The notes: generated from the letters alone by a model not told the origin. Shown: positions 36,203 through 45,244, numbered from the stretch's first letter. The stretch is 64,000 bases of DNA from Rhabdaerophilum calidifontis (GCF_008641065.1 NZ_VTRS01000006.1:124001-188000); one strand, 5' to 3'. Made by a program: numbers and translations.

Positions 36203-36254
36203 GCAGCGGTTTTGTCCTCTCGCGCCGGGATTGGCAACAGGCGCGATGCGCCGG

Positions 36255-37154
36255 TCAGGCCATGCCCTTGCCGAAGCGGGCATAGGCGGGCGGCGTCAGC
36301 TCGACGGGAACGCCGCCGGCAGTGACCGGCAGCCCCGCTGCTTCGGCCTCCGCCAGCCGGTCGAGCCGCAGGATGGCGATGGCACGGTCGCCGAAGCTTT
36401 CGCCGACCCGGCCGATCGCCCGCTCTCCCGCCATCACCTCGGCACCGCCGGTAACGCCGAACCCGTTGAGGAACCGCGCCGCGAGCGCGCGCGTGCGCGC
36501 CGTGCCGCGATGCTCCATGCGGCTCACGACCTCCTGGCCGATATAGCAGCCCTTGCGGAAATCGACCCCGCCGAGCTGGTCGAGATTGACCTCGTGCGGG
36601 AAGGCGTCGCCGGTGACGAAATCCTTCCCCGCTTCGGGGATGCCGAGCGCCACGCGCCGCGCGTGATAGGCTTCCGCGGCGCCGGGGGCGAAGCCGGCGG
36701 TCGCACGCTCCAGCGCATCGCGCGGGCCGTAGAGCCGCTGCCCGAGTTCCGGCGCGCGGGGATCGGCGAAGGCGTAGAAATCCGGCCCCTCGACCGGCGG
36801 TGCATCGAGGCAGATCCGCATATCGATCGGCGCCCCGAGCCGGCTGATGGCGATCGCCGCGCGCAGCCGGTAGCGTTCGAGGCGTTCGAGAAGGTCATCC
36901 GCCAGCCCGGCTGCAACATCGATGAGGTAAAGCGGCTCGTCGTCGCTGCCGTTGAACACCAGCATGTCGGCGATGATCTTGCCCTGCGGGGTCAGAAGCG
37001 CCGCGGCGCGGCCGGTTCCCGGCGCGAGCCCGGCGATATCGGCGGTGACGAGGTTGTGCAGGAAATGCTGCGCCTCGCCGCCGGTGATCGCGAGAACGGC
37101 GCGATCCTCTGCGGGAATGACGTGGGGCGGGGCGGAGGGCTCGATCGCGGTCAC
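36255..37154 (-). CDS. ygfZ: Folate-binding YgfZ-type protein
   Basis: A 299-residue protein of the GcvT fold. The diagnostic motif KGCYIGQE lies in the C-terminal half, followed by RMEHRGTARTR. YgfZ (IBA57-like) uses folate to help assemble or repair 4Fe-4S proteins such as the radical SAM enzyme MiaB. It diverges from the dihydroorotase-like gene, an arrangement common in Hyphomicrobiales; 117 bases lie between. Confidence 0.92.
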   Translation of the reverse strand: MTAIEPSAPPHVIPAEDRAVLAITGGEAQHFLHNLVTADIAGLAPGTGRAAALLTPQGKIIADMLVFNGSDDEPLYLIDVAAGLADDLLERLERYRLRAAIAISRLGAPIDMRICLDAPPVEGPDFYAFADPRAPELGQRLYGPRDALERATAGFAPGAAEAYHARRVALGIPEAGKDFVTGDAFPHEVNLDQLGGVDFRKGCYIGQEVVSRMEHRGTARTRALAARFLNGFGVTGGAEVMAGERAIGRVGESFGDRAIAILRLDRLAEAEAAGLPVTAGGVPVELTPPAYARFGKGMA

Positions 37155-37271
37155 GGGATCTCGTTCACGGGCTGGCGGGCGCGTTGGGGGCTTGTTTGCC
37201 TCCGGAGCGGCAGATAAGTCCGGTGCGGGGGCGCGGCAAGGGCGCCCGGATCACCGGCCGCGGAGAGAGGT

Positions 37272-38612
37272 ATGGCAGAGACATTCGACACCCTGCTGCT
37301 CGGCGCCGAGATCGTCAACCAGGACGGCCGCGCCATCTGCGATCTCGGCCTGCGCGGCGGGCGGATCGCCGTGATCGGCGATCTCTCCCGCGCCGCCGCC
37401 GCCGAGACGCTCTCCTGCCGGGGCCTGACCATCCTGCCCGGCATCATCGACACGCAGGTGCATTTCCGCGAACCGGGCCTCACCCACAAGGAGGATCTCG
37501 AATCCGGCTCGCGCGCCGCCGTTCTGGGCGGGGTGACGGCGGTGTTCGAGATGCCGAACACCAACCCGATGACAACCTCCGCCGCGGCGCTCGCCGCCAA
37601 GGTTGCCGCGGCGCATCACCGCATGCATTGCGATTTCGCCTTCTTTGTCGGCGGCACGGCCGAGAATGTCGAGGAGATCCCGGTTCTGGAAAAGCTGCCC
37701 GGCGCGGCGGGGATCAAGGTCTTCATCGGTTCGTCGACCGGCAACCTGCTGGTGGAGGATGACGAAACCCTGGCGCGGATCGTTGCCCGGCTCTCCCGCC
37801 GCGCCTCCTTCCATTGCGAGGACGAGGCGCGGCTCCGCGCGCGGCTCGATCTGCGCCGGCCGGGCGACCCCGCCTCCCATCCCGTCTGGCGCGATCCGGA
37901 GGCGGCGCTGCTGGCGACGCAGCGGCTGGTGACGCTGGCGCGCCGCTTCGGCCGGCGGGTGCACGTTCTGCATGTCTCGACCGGCGACGAGATCGAATAC
38001 CTCGCTGGTCACAAGGATGTCGCGAGCTGCGAGGTGACGCCGCATCATCTCACGCTCGCCGCGCCGGAATGCTACGAACGCCTCGGCACCTACGCGCAGA
38101 TGAACCCGCCGGTGCGCGATAGGGCGCATCAGGAGCGGATCTGGCGCGGTGTGGCGGAAGGGGTCGTCGATATCCTTGGCTCGGACCACGCCCCCCATAC
38201 CCGCGCGGAGAAGGATCACCCCTATCCCGGATCGCATTCGGGCATGACCGGCGTGCAGACGCTGGTCCCGGTCATGCTCGATCACGTCCATGCCGGGCGG
38301 CTGAGCCTCGAGCGCTTCGTCGATCTCGCCGCGGCCGGGCCGGCGCGGCTGTTCGGCATCGCCGCGAAGGGGCGCATCGCGGTCGGCTACGACGCGGACC
38401 TGACGATCGTCGATCTGAAGCGCCGCGAGACGATCACCGACGGCTGGATCGCCTCGAAATGCGGCTGGACGCCCTATGACGGGATGCAGGTCACCGGCTG
38501 GCCGGTCGGCACCTTCGTGCGCGGCCGCCGCGTGATGTGGCAGGGCGAGTTGACGGGACCGGGAACGGGCGAGCCGGTGCGTTTCGGGGAAGCCTTGCCG
38601 GAACGCGGATGA
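37272..38612 (+). CDS. Dihydroorotase-like amidohydrolase
   Basis: A 446-residue amidohydrolase of the class I dihydroorotase group, expected to make dihydroorotate in pyrimidine synthesis. Most metal-site residues are seen: His64 (VHFREPG), His181 (FHCEDE), His234 (HVLHVST) and Asp305 (GSDHAPH). The first His of the usual HxH is replaced by Gln62 (DTQVH). Lys149 (IKVFIGSSTG) could be the carboxylated lysine. This variant occurs in several Hyphomicrobiales next to ygfZ, where a second true dihydroorotase may exist elsewhere. GGAGAGAGG precedes the ATG. Activity on dihydroorotate is inferred, not certain. Confidence 0.85.
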   Translation: MAETFDTLLLGAEIVNQDGRAICDLGLRGGRIAVIGDLSRAAAAETLSCRGLTILPGIIDTQVHFREPGLTHKEDLESGSRAAVLGGVTAVFEMPNTNPMTTSAAALAAKVAAAHHRMHCDFAFFVGGTAENVEEIPVLEKLPGAAGIKVFIGSSTGNLLVEDDETLARIVARLSRRASFHCEDEARLRARLDLRRPGDPASHPVWRDPEAALLATQRLVTLARRFGRRVHVLHVSTGDEIEYLAGHKDVASCEVTPHHLTLAAPECYERLGTYAQMNPPVRDRAHQERIWRGVAEGVVDILGSDHAPHTRAEKDHPYPGSHSGMTGVQTLVPVMLDHVHAGRLSLERFVDLAAAGPARLFGIAAKGRIAVGYDADLTIVDLKRRETITDGWIASKCGWTPYDGMQVTGWPVGTFVRGRRVMWQGELTGPGTGEPVRFGEALPERG

Positions 38613-38640
38613 ACGGGCCGCTCTTGACGGGCCGGCCGGC

Positions 38641-38901
38641 TCAGTTCTTCATCTTGAGCGAATATTCGCCGGCCTTGATCCGCTCGGGCAACCGTTCGGC
38701 GAATTTGCCGACAGCCTCCTCGCCATAGGTGGCGACGAGCTCGACGAAGGCGGCGAACAGCGCGGCATGGGCGAGGCAATCGCCGTCGATTCCGTCATAG
38801 CGGCCTTCGGCAAAGGCTTCCGAGACATAATTATACGCTGCACGCCGCTGGTCGGCGTAGAGCGCGTCGTTCGACCTGCCCAGTTCGTCGTTCGTCTGCA
38901 C
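38641..38901 (-). CDS. Conserved hypothetical protein
   Basis: An 86-residue mostly helical protein without recognised domain. It has no signal peptide or membrane segment. The sequence (LYADQRRAAYNYVSEAFAEGRYDGIDGD) has the look of a cytoplasmic helical protein, and codon use matches the neighbours, so coding is likely. It converges on the dihydroorotase-like gene with 28 bases between. Upstream are CTAG (38988-38991) and an AT-richer stretch that may be its promoter. Confidence 0.7.
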   Translation of the reverse strand: MQTNDELGRSNDALYADQRRAAYNYVSEAFAEGRYDGIDGDCLAHAALFAAFVELVATYGEEAVGKFAERLPERIKAGEYSLKMKN

Positions 38902-39073
38902 GCGCGCATTCCCCGTTTCGTCCGCAGGTCGGCCCGCCGTTCCCGGCGCTGCTCGCCTTCCACTCGCCCCTTGCTGGCAGGATCAGGCTAGACCGCGCAG
39001 AGCGCGAAAGCGAGCATTCCGTTGAGAAAACGTTAACGCGGCCGTTCGTCTTGTGGATGAAAGCGGGGAAAGC

Positions 39074-39550
39074 TCAGCTCCCGAAGCGGCGGTCGAGTTC
39101 GCGGGCGAGCCGCGCGGCGTCGCGCGTCAGCATGGCGCGGGCGGCCCGGGCGGCCGGCGTGCATTGGCGGTAGCTCGTCGAATATTCGGAAAATCCCTGG
39201 TTGTAGGCGCCGGTCAGCCGCTCGCGCAGCCCGGAATTGTCGCCCTCGGCTTCGAGGAACGCCTCCATCCGCCGCTGCCAGGGGTTGGGCCACGTGTCCG
39301 GCGCGCAGAGATCGGCGAGGAAGGCCAGCGCCCCGATCACCTCCGAGAACTGCGTCAGGGGAGCTTCCTGCGCATTCGGCGGCGCGATCGCCGGTTTCGG
39401 CACCGGTGCCGGCGCCTCCGCCGCAGGGCGCTTGCGGCGGATCGGGCGCGGCTGCGCCGCCGGTTGCGCGAGCGCCTCCAGCGCCGGCAGCAGGGAGAGA
39501 ACGAGCGCCATCGCGGCGCGGGCAAAGGACCGGGCGCGTCGCCCGGTCAC
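39074..39550 (-). CDS. TIGR02301-family exported protein
   Basis: A 158-residue protein of unknown function found in Hyphomicrobiales. A signal peptide (ALVLSLLPALEALA) is followed by a Pro/Ala-rich linker and a helical domain with LAFLADLCAPDTWPNPWQ and YSTSYRQCTPAA, whose two Cys are conserved in the family and could form a disulfide. It is probably periplasmic. It overlaps the NUDIX gene by four bases (ATGA) and is the last gene of the pdxH-SDR-NUDIX-TIGR02301 operon. Confidence 0.85.
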   Translation of the reverse strand: MTGRRARSFARAAMALVLSLLPALEALAQPAAQPRPIRRKRPAAEAPAPVPKPAIAPPNAQEAPLTQFSEVIGALAFLADLCAPDTWPNPWQRRMEAFLEAEGDNSGLRERLTGAYNQGFSEYSTSYRQCTPAARAARAMLTRDAARLARELDRRFGS

Positions 39551-39984
39551 GCCGCCGCCCCGGCGACGAGGCGCGCCGCGCGCGCGAGCACCGCCTCGAG
39601 CCCGCGCGTCATCGCGAGATCGCCCGGCGCGAGCGGATCGACCCAGCGGATATCGGATATTTCGGCCGATGGGGTGGGCTCGCCCGCGATCCAGCGCCCG
39701 GCGAAGGCCGCGATCACCGCATGCGCGCGCAGCAGCCCGGCGGGATCATGCTCGATATGCTCGACATGATCGACGAACCCGACGATCTCGGCCGTGACCC
39801 CCACCTCCTCGGCGAGTTCGCGCAGCGCGCCTTCAGCCATGCGCTCGCCGGGCTCGATCCGGCCGCCGGGCAGCGACCAGAGCCCGAGCGCCGGTGCGCG
39901 GGCGCGGCGCGCGACCAGCACCCGGCCGTCGCGGAACACGGCGATCGACGCCGCGAGCACCGGCCGCGCCGGCGGGTCAGACAT
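39547..39984 (-). CDS. NUDIX hydrolase
   Basis: A 145-residue pyrophosphohydrolase. The intact NUDIX box occupies residues 41-63 (GRIEPGERMAEGALRELAEE followed by VGV). The substrate is unknown; the family includes ADP-ribose and dNTP hydrolases. The start at 39984 is chosen because its ATG overlaps the SDR stop by eight bases and SDPPARP precedes the domain; earlier ATGs lie deeper in the SDR gene. Four bases overlap with TIGR02301. Confidence 0.9.
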   Translation of the reverse strand: MSDPPARPVLAASIAVFRDGRVLVARRARAPALGLWSLPGGRIEPGERMAEGALRELAEEVGVTAEIVGFVDHVEHIEHDPAGLLRAHAVIAAFAGRWIAGEPTPSAEISDIRWVDPLAPGDLAMTRGLEAVLARAARLVAGAAA

Positions 39985-40735
39985 GCTGACCGCCATTGAT
40001 GTGCAATTCGGCGCCGGTGACATAGGCGGAGGCATCGGTGCAGAGGAAATAGATCGCCTTGGCGACCTCGTCCGGCGTGCCGAGCCGGCGCATCGGCAGG
40101 GTCTCGACGATCTTCTCCGTGCCGGGGGAGAGGATCGAGGTGTCGATCTCGCCGGGCGAGATGGCGTTGACCCGCACGCCGAAGGGGCCGAAATCCGCCG
40201 CCATCTCGCGGGTCAGCGCCGCCAGCGCGGCCTTGGAGGTGGCATAGGCCGCCCCCGCGAAGGGGTGGACGCGCCCGCCGGCGATGGAGGTGACATTGAC
40301 CACCGCGCCCTTCGCGGCCCGCAATTCATCGATCAGCCCGCGCGCGAGCATGATCGGGGCGAAGAAATTGACCTGGAAGACGGTGGCCCAATCCTCGATC
40401 GGGGTTTCGATCGCCGAGAGCCGCGCGCCGCCCGGCCCCTTCGGCGAGATCCCGGCATTGTTGACAAGCGCGTGCAGCCGGCCATCCGCCAGCCGCGACT
40501 TGATCTCGCCGATCGCGCGCAGGGTGTCGGCCGGGTCGGCGAGATCGACCTGGACATGGTTGTCGCCCCCGGCGTCCCAGGGGCAGTTCTCCGGCACGGG
40601 CTGGCGCGAGCAGGCGATCACCCGCCAGCCGGCCGAGGCGAAACGCTTGACGGTGGCGTGCCCGATCCCGCGCGAGGCACCGGTCAGGAGCAGGGTCCGC
40701 CGCTCGGCGGGGGCATTGGCGCGGTCCCGTTCCAT
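39977..40735 (-). CDS. Short-chain dehydrogenase/reductase
   Basis: A 252-residue SDR with cofactor motif TGASRGIG (residues 19-26), NNAGISPKG and catalytic YATSK. The conserved C-terminal segment with NGGQHV is like 3-oxoacyl-ACP reductases. The substrate is not known. It lies 12 bases after pdxH and overlaps the NUDIX gene by eight bases, so it belongs to the pdxH operon; the link to vitamin B6 metabolism may be positional only. Confidence 0.9.
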   Translation of the reverse strand: MERDRANAPAERRTLLLTGASRGIGHATVKRFASAGWRVIACSRQPVPENCPWDAGGDNHVQVDLADPADTLRAIGEIKSRLADGRLHALVNNAGISPKGPGGARLSAIETPIEDWATVFQVNFFAPIMLARGLIDELRAAKGAVVNVTSIAGGRVHPFAGAAYATSKAALAALTREMAADFGPFGVRVNAISPGEIDTSILSPGTEKIVETLPMRRLGTPDEVAKAIYFLCTDASAYVTGAELHINGGQHV

Positions 40736-40747
40736 GGCGGCCTCCGT

Positions 40748-41350
40748 TCAGGGGTAGAAATGCACGATCTCGAACGGCGCGTCGAGCGCGGCGCGGCGGA
40801 AGATCAGCCTGTCATGCAGGCGGAACGGCTTGTCCTGCCAGAATTCGATGGAGAGCGGCCGGATCCGCCAGCCGCTCCAATAGGGCGGGCGCGGCACCTC
40901 GCCGAGCCCGAACCGAGCCGCCTCGCGCGCCACCGCCGCCTCCAGCGCGAAGCGGCCCTCGAGCGGGCGCGATTGCCGCGAGGCCCAGGCGCCGATCCGG
41001 CTGTCACGCGGGCGCGAGGCGAAATAGGCATCGGCCTGTTCCGGAGCGACCTCCTCGACGGGGCCGCGGAAGCGCACCTGCCGGCGCAGGCTCTTCCAGT
41101 GCAGAACGCCCGCCGCCTGCATGTTCGCGGCCAGCTCGCCGCCCTTCTGGCTCTCGCGATTGGAATAGAAGACGAAGCCGCGCGGATCATACTCCTTCAG
41201 CAGCACCATGCGGACATTGGGCATCAGATCGGCGCCGGCGGTGGCGAGGGCCATCGCGTCGGGATCATTGATCTCCTTGTCGCGCGCTTGCGCAAACCAT
41301 TCCGCAAACAGCGCGAAAGGGTCCCGCACGTCATCCCACAAACCGGTCAT
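40748..41350 (-). CDS. pdxH: Pyridoxamine 5'-phosphate oxidase
   Basis: A 200-residue FMN enzyme that oxidises pyridoxine or pyridoxamine 5'-phosphate to pyridoxal 5'-phosphate. Motifs include [35 protein letters not shown] and the C-terminal [19 protein letters not shown] region (quoted in parts); the last is the substrate-binding end of the family. It heads a four-gene operon on the minus strand and diverges from the RT0821-type surface protein gene. Confidence 0.95.
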   Translation of the reverse strand: MTGLWDDVRDPFALFAEWFAQARDKEINDPDAMALATAGADLMPNVRMVLLKEYDPRGFVFYSNRESQKGGELAANMQAAGVLHWKSLRRQVRFRGPVEEVAPEQADAYFASRPRDSRIGAWASRQSRPLEGRFALEAAVAREAARFGLGEVPRPPYWSGWRIRPLSIEFWQDKPFRLHDRLIFRRAALDAPFEIVHFYP

Positions 41351-41501
41351 TAACGGTTCCGTCCTCTAATGAAGATTGCGGTTCACTCGCTGGGGTCGCG
41401 TCGTGTCGCGTTCAACCTGCTCCCCTGCCGGCCGGATGGCCGTGCCATGCTTCCGATATAGCGCGCCGCCGGGTGCGCGCAATCGGAACAGTTCGGCGCG
41501 C

Positions 41502-42011
41502 ATGCTCGCGGCCCTGCTGCTCGGCGGGCCGCTGCTCGGCGGGTGCAGCCTCGTGATGCCGCTCGCCTCCTTCCACCAGGATGCCGAGACCACGGGCAGC
41601 CTCGCGAGCCCGGCCGCCGCCCTCGATCCGGCGCTCGATGCCGAGGATTGGCGCCGCGCCCAGGCCGCGCTCGCGCTGGCCGTGGATCCGCAGGGACCGG
41701 GGCAGCCGGTCAACTGGGACAATCCCGCAACCCGGCGGCGCGGCAGCTTCGCGCCGGCCGGCGACCTCGTCCTCGTCGAGGGGCAGGTCTGCCGCCCCTT
41801 CGTGGCGACGCTCGGCTCCTCGCTGCCCGGCACCCGCGAGACGCGGCGCAACGGTCGCGCCTGCCGCACCGGCCCCGGCGAATGGGCGCTCCGGAGCGTT
41901 CCGGAACCCGAAGTCAGGGATGGACGCGCCGCCGCGGCGCCTTTCGCGCTGACGCCGCGGCTGCCCGGCCCTGCCGGTTCGGCGCTCGAGGCGAGGGCGG
42001 CCGACGAATAG
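41502..42011 (+). CDS. RT0821/Lpp0805-family surface lipoprotein
   Basis: A 169-residue protein of the RT0821/Lpp0805 surface family. The N-terminus MLAALLLGGPLLGGCSLVMP has a lipobox (LLGGC). DAEDWRRAQAALALAVDPQG, VNWDNPAT and CRPFVATL are family signatures, and RACRTGPGEW holds the second conserved Cys. The start is uncertain: the frame is open to 41376 and ATGs occur at 41376 and 41436, but 41502 is the one placed before a compact signal peptide. No strong ribosome site is visible. It is probably an envelope structural protein of unknown role. Confidence 0.8.
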   Translation: MLAALLLGGPLLGGCSLVMPLASFHQDAETTGSLASPAAALDPALDAEDWRRAQAALALAVDPQGPGQPVNWDNPATRRRGSFAPAGDLVLVEGQVCRPFVATLGSSLPGTRETRRNGRACRTGPGEWALRSVPEPEVRDGRAAAAPFALTPRLPGPAGSALEARAADE

Positions 42012-42097
42012 CCTCTCCGGCGCGTTGCGCTTCGGCAACAGCGTTCCCATCTAGGCGGCGGGCGCCGCGACGAGTGCGGCAGCCGATCGAGGGACAG

Positions 42098-43030
42098 ATG
42101 CGCGATCCTTACCTTGTTCTGGGCGTGAAGCGCGATGCGGGCGCGGAGGAGATCAAGCGCGCCTTCCGCAAGCTCGCGAAAACCTGGCATCCTGATCGCA
42201 ATTCCGGGGATCCGAAGGCGAAGGAGCGCTTCGCCGAGATCAACGCCGCCTACGAGATCCTCGGCGATGCGGCGCGCCGCCGGCAATTCGACCGCGGCGA
42301 GATCGATGCCGAAGGCAAGCCGCGCGCCACCTTCCATCCCGGCTTCGACCCCGCCAGCCAGGGCATGGCGGGCGGGTTCCGCTTCGATTTCGGTGCGGAT
42401 GCCTCTCCGGGCGGCCGCCCCGACCCGCGCGACATCTTCTCAGACCTGTTCCGCCGCTTCGAGGCCGGCGGCGCCGATCCGCGCGCCGGCGCGGGGCCGC
42501 GACCGGGCGGCGCGGCAGGCGGACGCTCGGCGATCCCGCCGGGCGAGGATATCGAACTCGAGGCCGCAGTGCCGCTCGAAACGATCGCACAGGGCGGAAC
42601 GGTACGGCTGACACTGCCGGATCTTCGCATGCTCGAAGTCAAGGTGCCCGCCGGTGCGGCGAACGGCGCGACGATGCGGCTGCGCGGCCAGGGCCAGCCC
42701 TCGCCCTTCGGTGGCCCGAACGGCGATGCGCTGGTGACGATCCGCTACCAGCGCCATCCGCGCTTCACGCTCGATGGCGCCGATTTGCGGATCTCGGTGC
42801 CCGTGCCGCTGCGCGAGGCGATTCTCGGCGGTTCGGTGCGGGTGCCGACGCTGGCCGGCGAGGTCGAGGTCACGGTTCCCCCCTGGACGAGCGGCGGCAA
42901 GGCGCTGCGCCTGCGCGGCAAGGGCCTGCCGCTGAAGGAGCGCACGGGCGACCTTTTCGTGACGCTCGACATCGATCTCGGCCCCAACGATCCGGAGATC
43001 GAGGGCTTCTTCCGTCGCCGCCGCGGCTGA
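42098..43030 (+). CDS. DnaJ-like co-chaperone (CbpA type)
   Basis: A 310-residue J-domain protein. The J domain is residues 3-65 with HPD at 31-33, followed by a Gly/Phe-rich linker (about 85-150) and two DnaJ C-terminal peptide-binding subdomains. It lacks the CxxCxGxG zinc finger of DnaJ, which makes it CbpA-like. It would stimulate DnaK and bind unfolded clients in the cytoplasm. The start at 42098 has GAGGGA four bases upstream. fabI follows 120 bases later with its own likely promoter. Confidence 0.93.
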   Translation: MRDPYLVLGVKRDAGAEEIKRAFRKLAKTWHPDRNSGDPKAKERFAEINAAYEILGDAARRRQFDRGEIDAEGKPRATFHPGFDPASQGMAGGFRFDFGADASPGGRPDPRDIFSDLFRRFEAGGADPRAGAGPRPGGAAGGRSAIPPGEDIELEAAVPLETIAQGGTVRLTLPDLRMLEVKVPAGAANGATMRLRGQGQPSPFGGPNGDALVTIRYQRHPRFTLDGADLRISVPVPLREAILGGSVRVPTLAGEVEVTVPPWTSGGKALRLRGKGLPLKERTGDLFVTLDIDLGPNDPEIEGFFRRRRG

Positions 43031-43150
43031 AAGACGGCGATTGTCGCCCGTCCCCGCTTGAACCTTGCTCCGAACCGGGTATGGAAGACGGCCAATCACG
43101 GTCGATCCGCCGCGGACGGCCGTCTTCTCTGTTCGGGAATCGGAGCCGGA

Positions 43151-43987
43151 ATGACGATGGCGACGGAAGAGAAGCCGGGCAACGGCCTCCTCAAAGGCAA
43201 GCGCGGGCTCATCATGGGGCTCGCCAACAACCGCTCGATCGCCTGGGGCATCGCCCGGGCCTGCCGAGCGGCGGGGGCCGAACTGGCATTCACCTACCAG
43301 GGCGATGCGCTGAAGAAGCGCGTCGAGCCGCTGGCCGCGGAGCTCGGGGGCCTGGTGGTCGGCCATTGCGACGTGACCGACCAGGGCTCGATCGATGCCG
43401 TCTTCGCCGAGCTCGGCCGGCACTGGAACCGGCTCGATTTCGTCGTCCATGCCATCGCCTTCGCCGACAAGGACGAGCTGACCGGCCGCTACATCGACAC
43501 GAGCGAGGCCAATTTCTCGAAATCCATGCTCATCTCCTGCTATTCGCTGACGGCGATCGCCCAGCGCGCGGAGAAGCTGATGGGGGCCGGCGGCTCGATC
43601 CTGACGCTGACCTATTACGGCGCCGAGAAATGGATGCCGCATTACAATGTCATGGGCGTCGCCAAGGCGGCGCTCGAAGCGAGCGTTCGCTATCTCGCGG
43701 CCGACCTCGGTCCGCAGGCGATCCGCGTCAACGCAATCTCGGCCGGGCCGATCAAGACGCTGGCCGCGAGCGGGATCGGCGATTTCCGCTACATCCTCAA
43801 ATGGAACGAATACAACGCGCCGCTGCGCCGCACCGTGACGATCGAAGAGGTCGGCGACAGTTCGGTCTACCTGCTCTCGGACCTGTCGCGCGGGGTGACC
43901 GGCGAGGTGATGCACGTCGATTCGGGCTATCATGTCGTCGGCATGAAGAACCCCGAGGCGCCGGATCTTTCGCTCGACAAGGAATGA
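43151..43987 (+). CDS. fabI: Enoyl-ACP reductase
   Basis: A 278-residue NADH-dependent enzyme for the last step of fatty-acid elongation. GLANNRSIAWGIA is the NAD-binding signature of FabI, the catalytic Tyr and Lys are Tyr165 and Lys172 (YNVMGVAK), and YHVVGM closes the chain. FabI is the target of triclosan and isoniazid-like inhibitors. The start at 43151 has GGAGCCGGA directly before it; a second ATG is at 43157. The next gene begins four to nine bases after its stop, or overlaps it if the alternative start is used. Confidence 0.95.
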   Translation: MTMATEEKPGNGLLKGKRGLIMGLANNRSIAWGIARACRAAGAELAFTYQGDALKKRVEPLAAELGGLVVGHCDVTDQGSIDAVFAELGRHWNRLDFVVHAIAFADKDELTGRYIDTSEANFSKSMLISCYSLTAIAQRAEKLMGAGGSILTLTYYGAEKWMPHYNVMGVAKAALEASVRYLAADLGPQAIRVNAISAGPIKTLAASGIGDFRYILKWNEYNAPLRRTVTIEEVGDSSVYLLSDLSRGVTGEVMHVDSGYHVVGMKNPEAPDLSLDKE

Positions 43988-43995
43988 GGGTTCCG

Positions 43996-44466
43996 ATGCG
44001 GCCGGCCATCCATTCCGTTTCCGGTCTTGTGATGCTGCTCGCCGTCTCCGGCGCTTCCGGCCAGACTGCTCCCGCGGCGCCGGCTTCCGCGACACCGACC
44101 GCTACGGCGCCGGCTTCCGCGCCGAACGTGGTCCGGACCGAGACCGAGCGCAAGGGCCGCTCCGGGCTCGAGATCTTTCTCGGCACCTATCTGACGCTCA
44201 ACCGCGAATGCAAGGTCGGGCCGACGCCGAAGATCGAATATCCCGAACCGCCGAAGAACGGGAAGATGACGACCCGCCCCTTCCCGATCAACCTGCGCGC
44301 GGTGCCCGGCGCGCCGCGCGGCAATTGCATCGGCACCTCGCCGAACGGGCTCGCGGTGATCTACCGCTCGGAGCGCCGCTTCCGGGGCGAGGACCGGATC
44401 GTCTTCCGCGTCGTCTATCCAACCGGCGATGTCCGCGAGGTGACGGCCAGGGTCATCGTTCAATAG
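43996..44466 (+). CDS. Exported protein of unknown function
   Basis: A 156-residue exported protein. A signal peptide (LVMLLAVSGASG) is followed by an Ala/Pro/Thr-rich linker with two copies of PASA-TP, then a domain containing TYLTLNRECKVGPTPKIEYPEPPKNGK and RGNCIGTSPNG, whose two Cys may pair. The ending RIVFRVVYPTGDVREVTARVIV is a beta-rich stretch. An in-frame ATG at 43984 overlaps the fabI stop; 43996 is preferred for its GAGGG site. No family could be named. It is followed four bases later by the histidine phosphatase gene. Confidence 0.75.
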   Translation: MRPAIHSVSGLVMLLAVSGASGQTAPAAPASATPTATAPASAPNVVRTETERKGRSGLEIFLGTYLTLNRECKVGPTPKIEYPEPPKNGKMTTRPFPINLRAVPGAPRGNCIGTSPNGLAVIYRSERRFRGEDRIVFRVVYPTGDVREVTARVIVQ

Positions 44467-44470
44467 GGCG

Positions 44471-45082
44471 ATGCCGGTCCTGTATTTCATCCGCCACGGC
44501 GAGACCGACTGGAACCGAGAGGGCCGCCTCCAGGGCCAGACGGAGACCAGCCTGAACGCGCGCGGCCGGCGGCAGGCGGCCATCGCCGGCGCGCATCTGA
44601 GCGCGGTCGCGGCGGCCGACGGCGTGGCCGATCTCGCCGCCTTGCCCTTCCATGCGAGCCCGATGGCGCGCACCCGCGAGACGGTCGAGATCATCCGCGC
44701 CGGCCTGGGGCTTCCGCCGGACGGCTACACCACCGATGCGCGGCTCAAGGAGATCCGCTTCGGCGCCTGGGAGGGCCGGCGCTGGGCGGATATCCGCGAT
44801 CGCGAGCCCGGCCGCGCCCGCGCGCGCAACCGCGACCGCTGGCGCTTCGAGCCGCCGGACGGCGAGAGCTATGCCGCGATGCTCGATCGCGTCTCGGCCT
44901 GGCTCGGATCGGTCCGCGAGGATCTCTGCGTCGTCGCCCATGGCGGCACGGCGCGCGTGCTGATGGTCGCGCTGGCCGGTGTTCCGCCGGAGGAAGCTGC
45001 GCATCGCGAGATCTGGCAGGGCAAGGTGCTGCGGCTTTCCGCGCACGGCGCCGAATGGCTGCCGGATGCCGGCCATGCCTGA
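44471..45082 (+). CDS. Histidine phosphatase family protein
   Basis: A 203-residue phosphoglycerate-mutase-like phosphatase. The catalytic RHGE motif lies at residues 8-11, with Arg and Glu in EIRFGAWEGR and the second His in VVAHGGTAR. The substrate is unknown; alpha-ribazole phosphatase-like or general sugar-phosphate activity is possible. It follows the exported unknown protein by four bases and precedes the Pls-type synthetase by 226 bases. Confidence 0.92.
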   Translation: MPVLYFIRHGETDWNREGRLQGQTETSLNARGRRQAAIAGAHLSAVAAADGVADLAALPFHASPMARTRETVEIIRAGLGLPPDGYTTDARLKEIRFGAWEGRRWADIRDREPGRARARNRDRWRFEPPDGESYAAMLDRVSAWLGSVREDLCVVAHGGTARVLMVALAGVPPEEAAHREIWQGKVLRLSAHGAEWLPDAGHA

Positions 45083-45112
45083 CCGCGCCGCGCTGAAAAC
45101 AGGTCGCGCCAT

Positions 45113-45131
45113 CTATTCAGTCGCTATTCAG
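45113..45131. promoter_or_regulatory. Direct repeats upstream of the peptide synthetase
   Basis: CTATTCAG-TCG-CTATTCAG: two perfect 8-bp direct repeats one helical turn (11 bases) apart, followed ten bases later by TATAAG (45142-45147), a possible -10. OmpR/PhoB-type response regulators bind direct repeats with 11-base spacing, often in place of a -35 element. The factor is not identified; the match to PhoB consensus is only partial. Confidence 0.5.
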
Positions 45132-45244
45132 CCCGAAATCGTATAAGGGCCGCGCTGGCGGGAATCGATCGGGTCGTCCGGTGGACGGGCGGTTCCGAAT
45201 GAAACGCGGCGCGGATGCGCCGGGATCCTCGGGCGACAGCGCGG

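Noticed and set aside
43081-43983. Long frame before the exported protein at 43996, overlapping fabI
   Set aside because: It is a shadow of fabI in another frame; the signal peptide starts near 43996.
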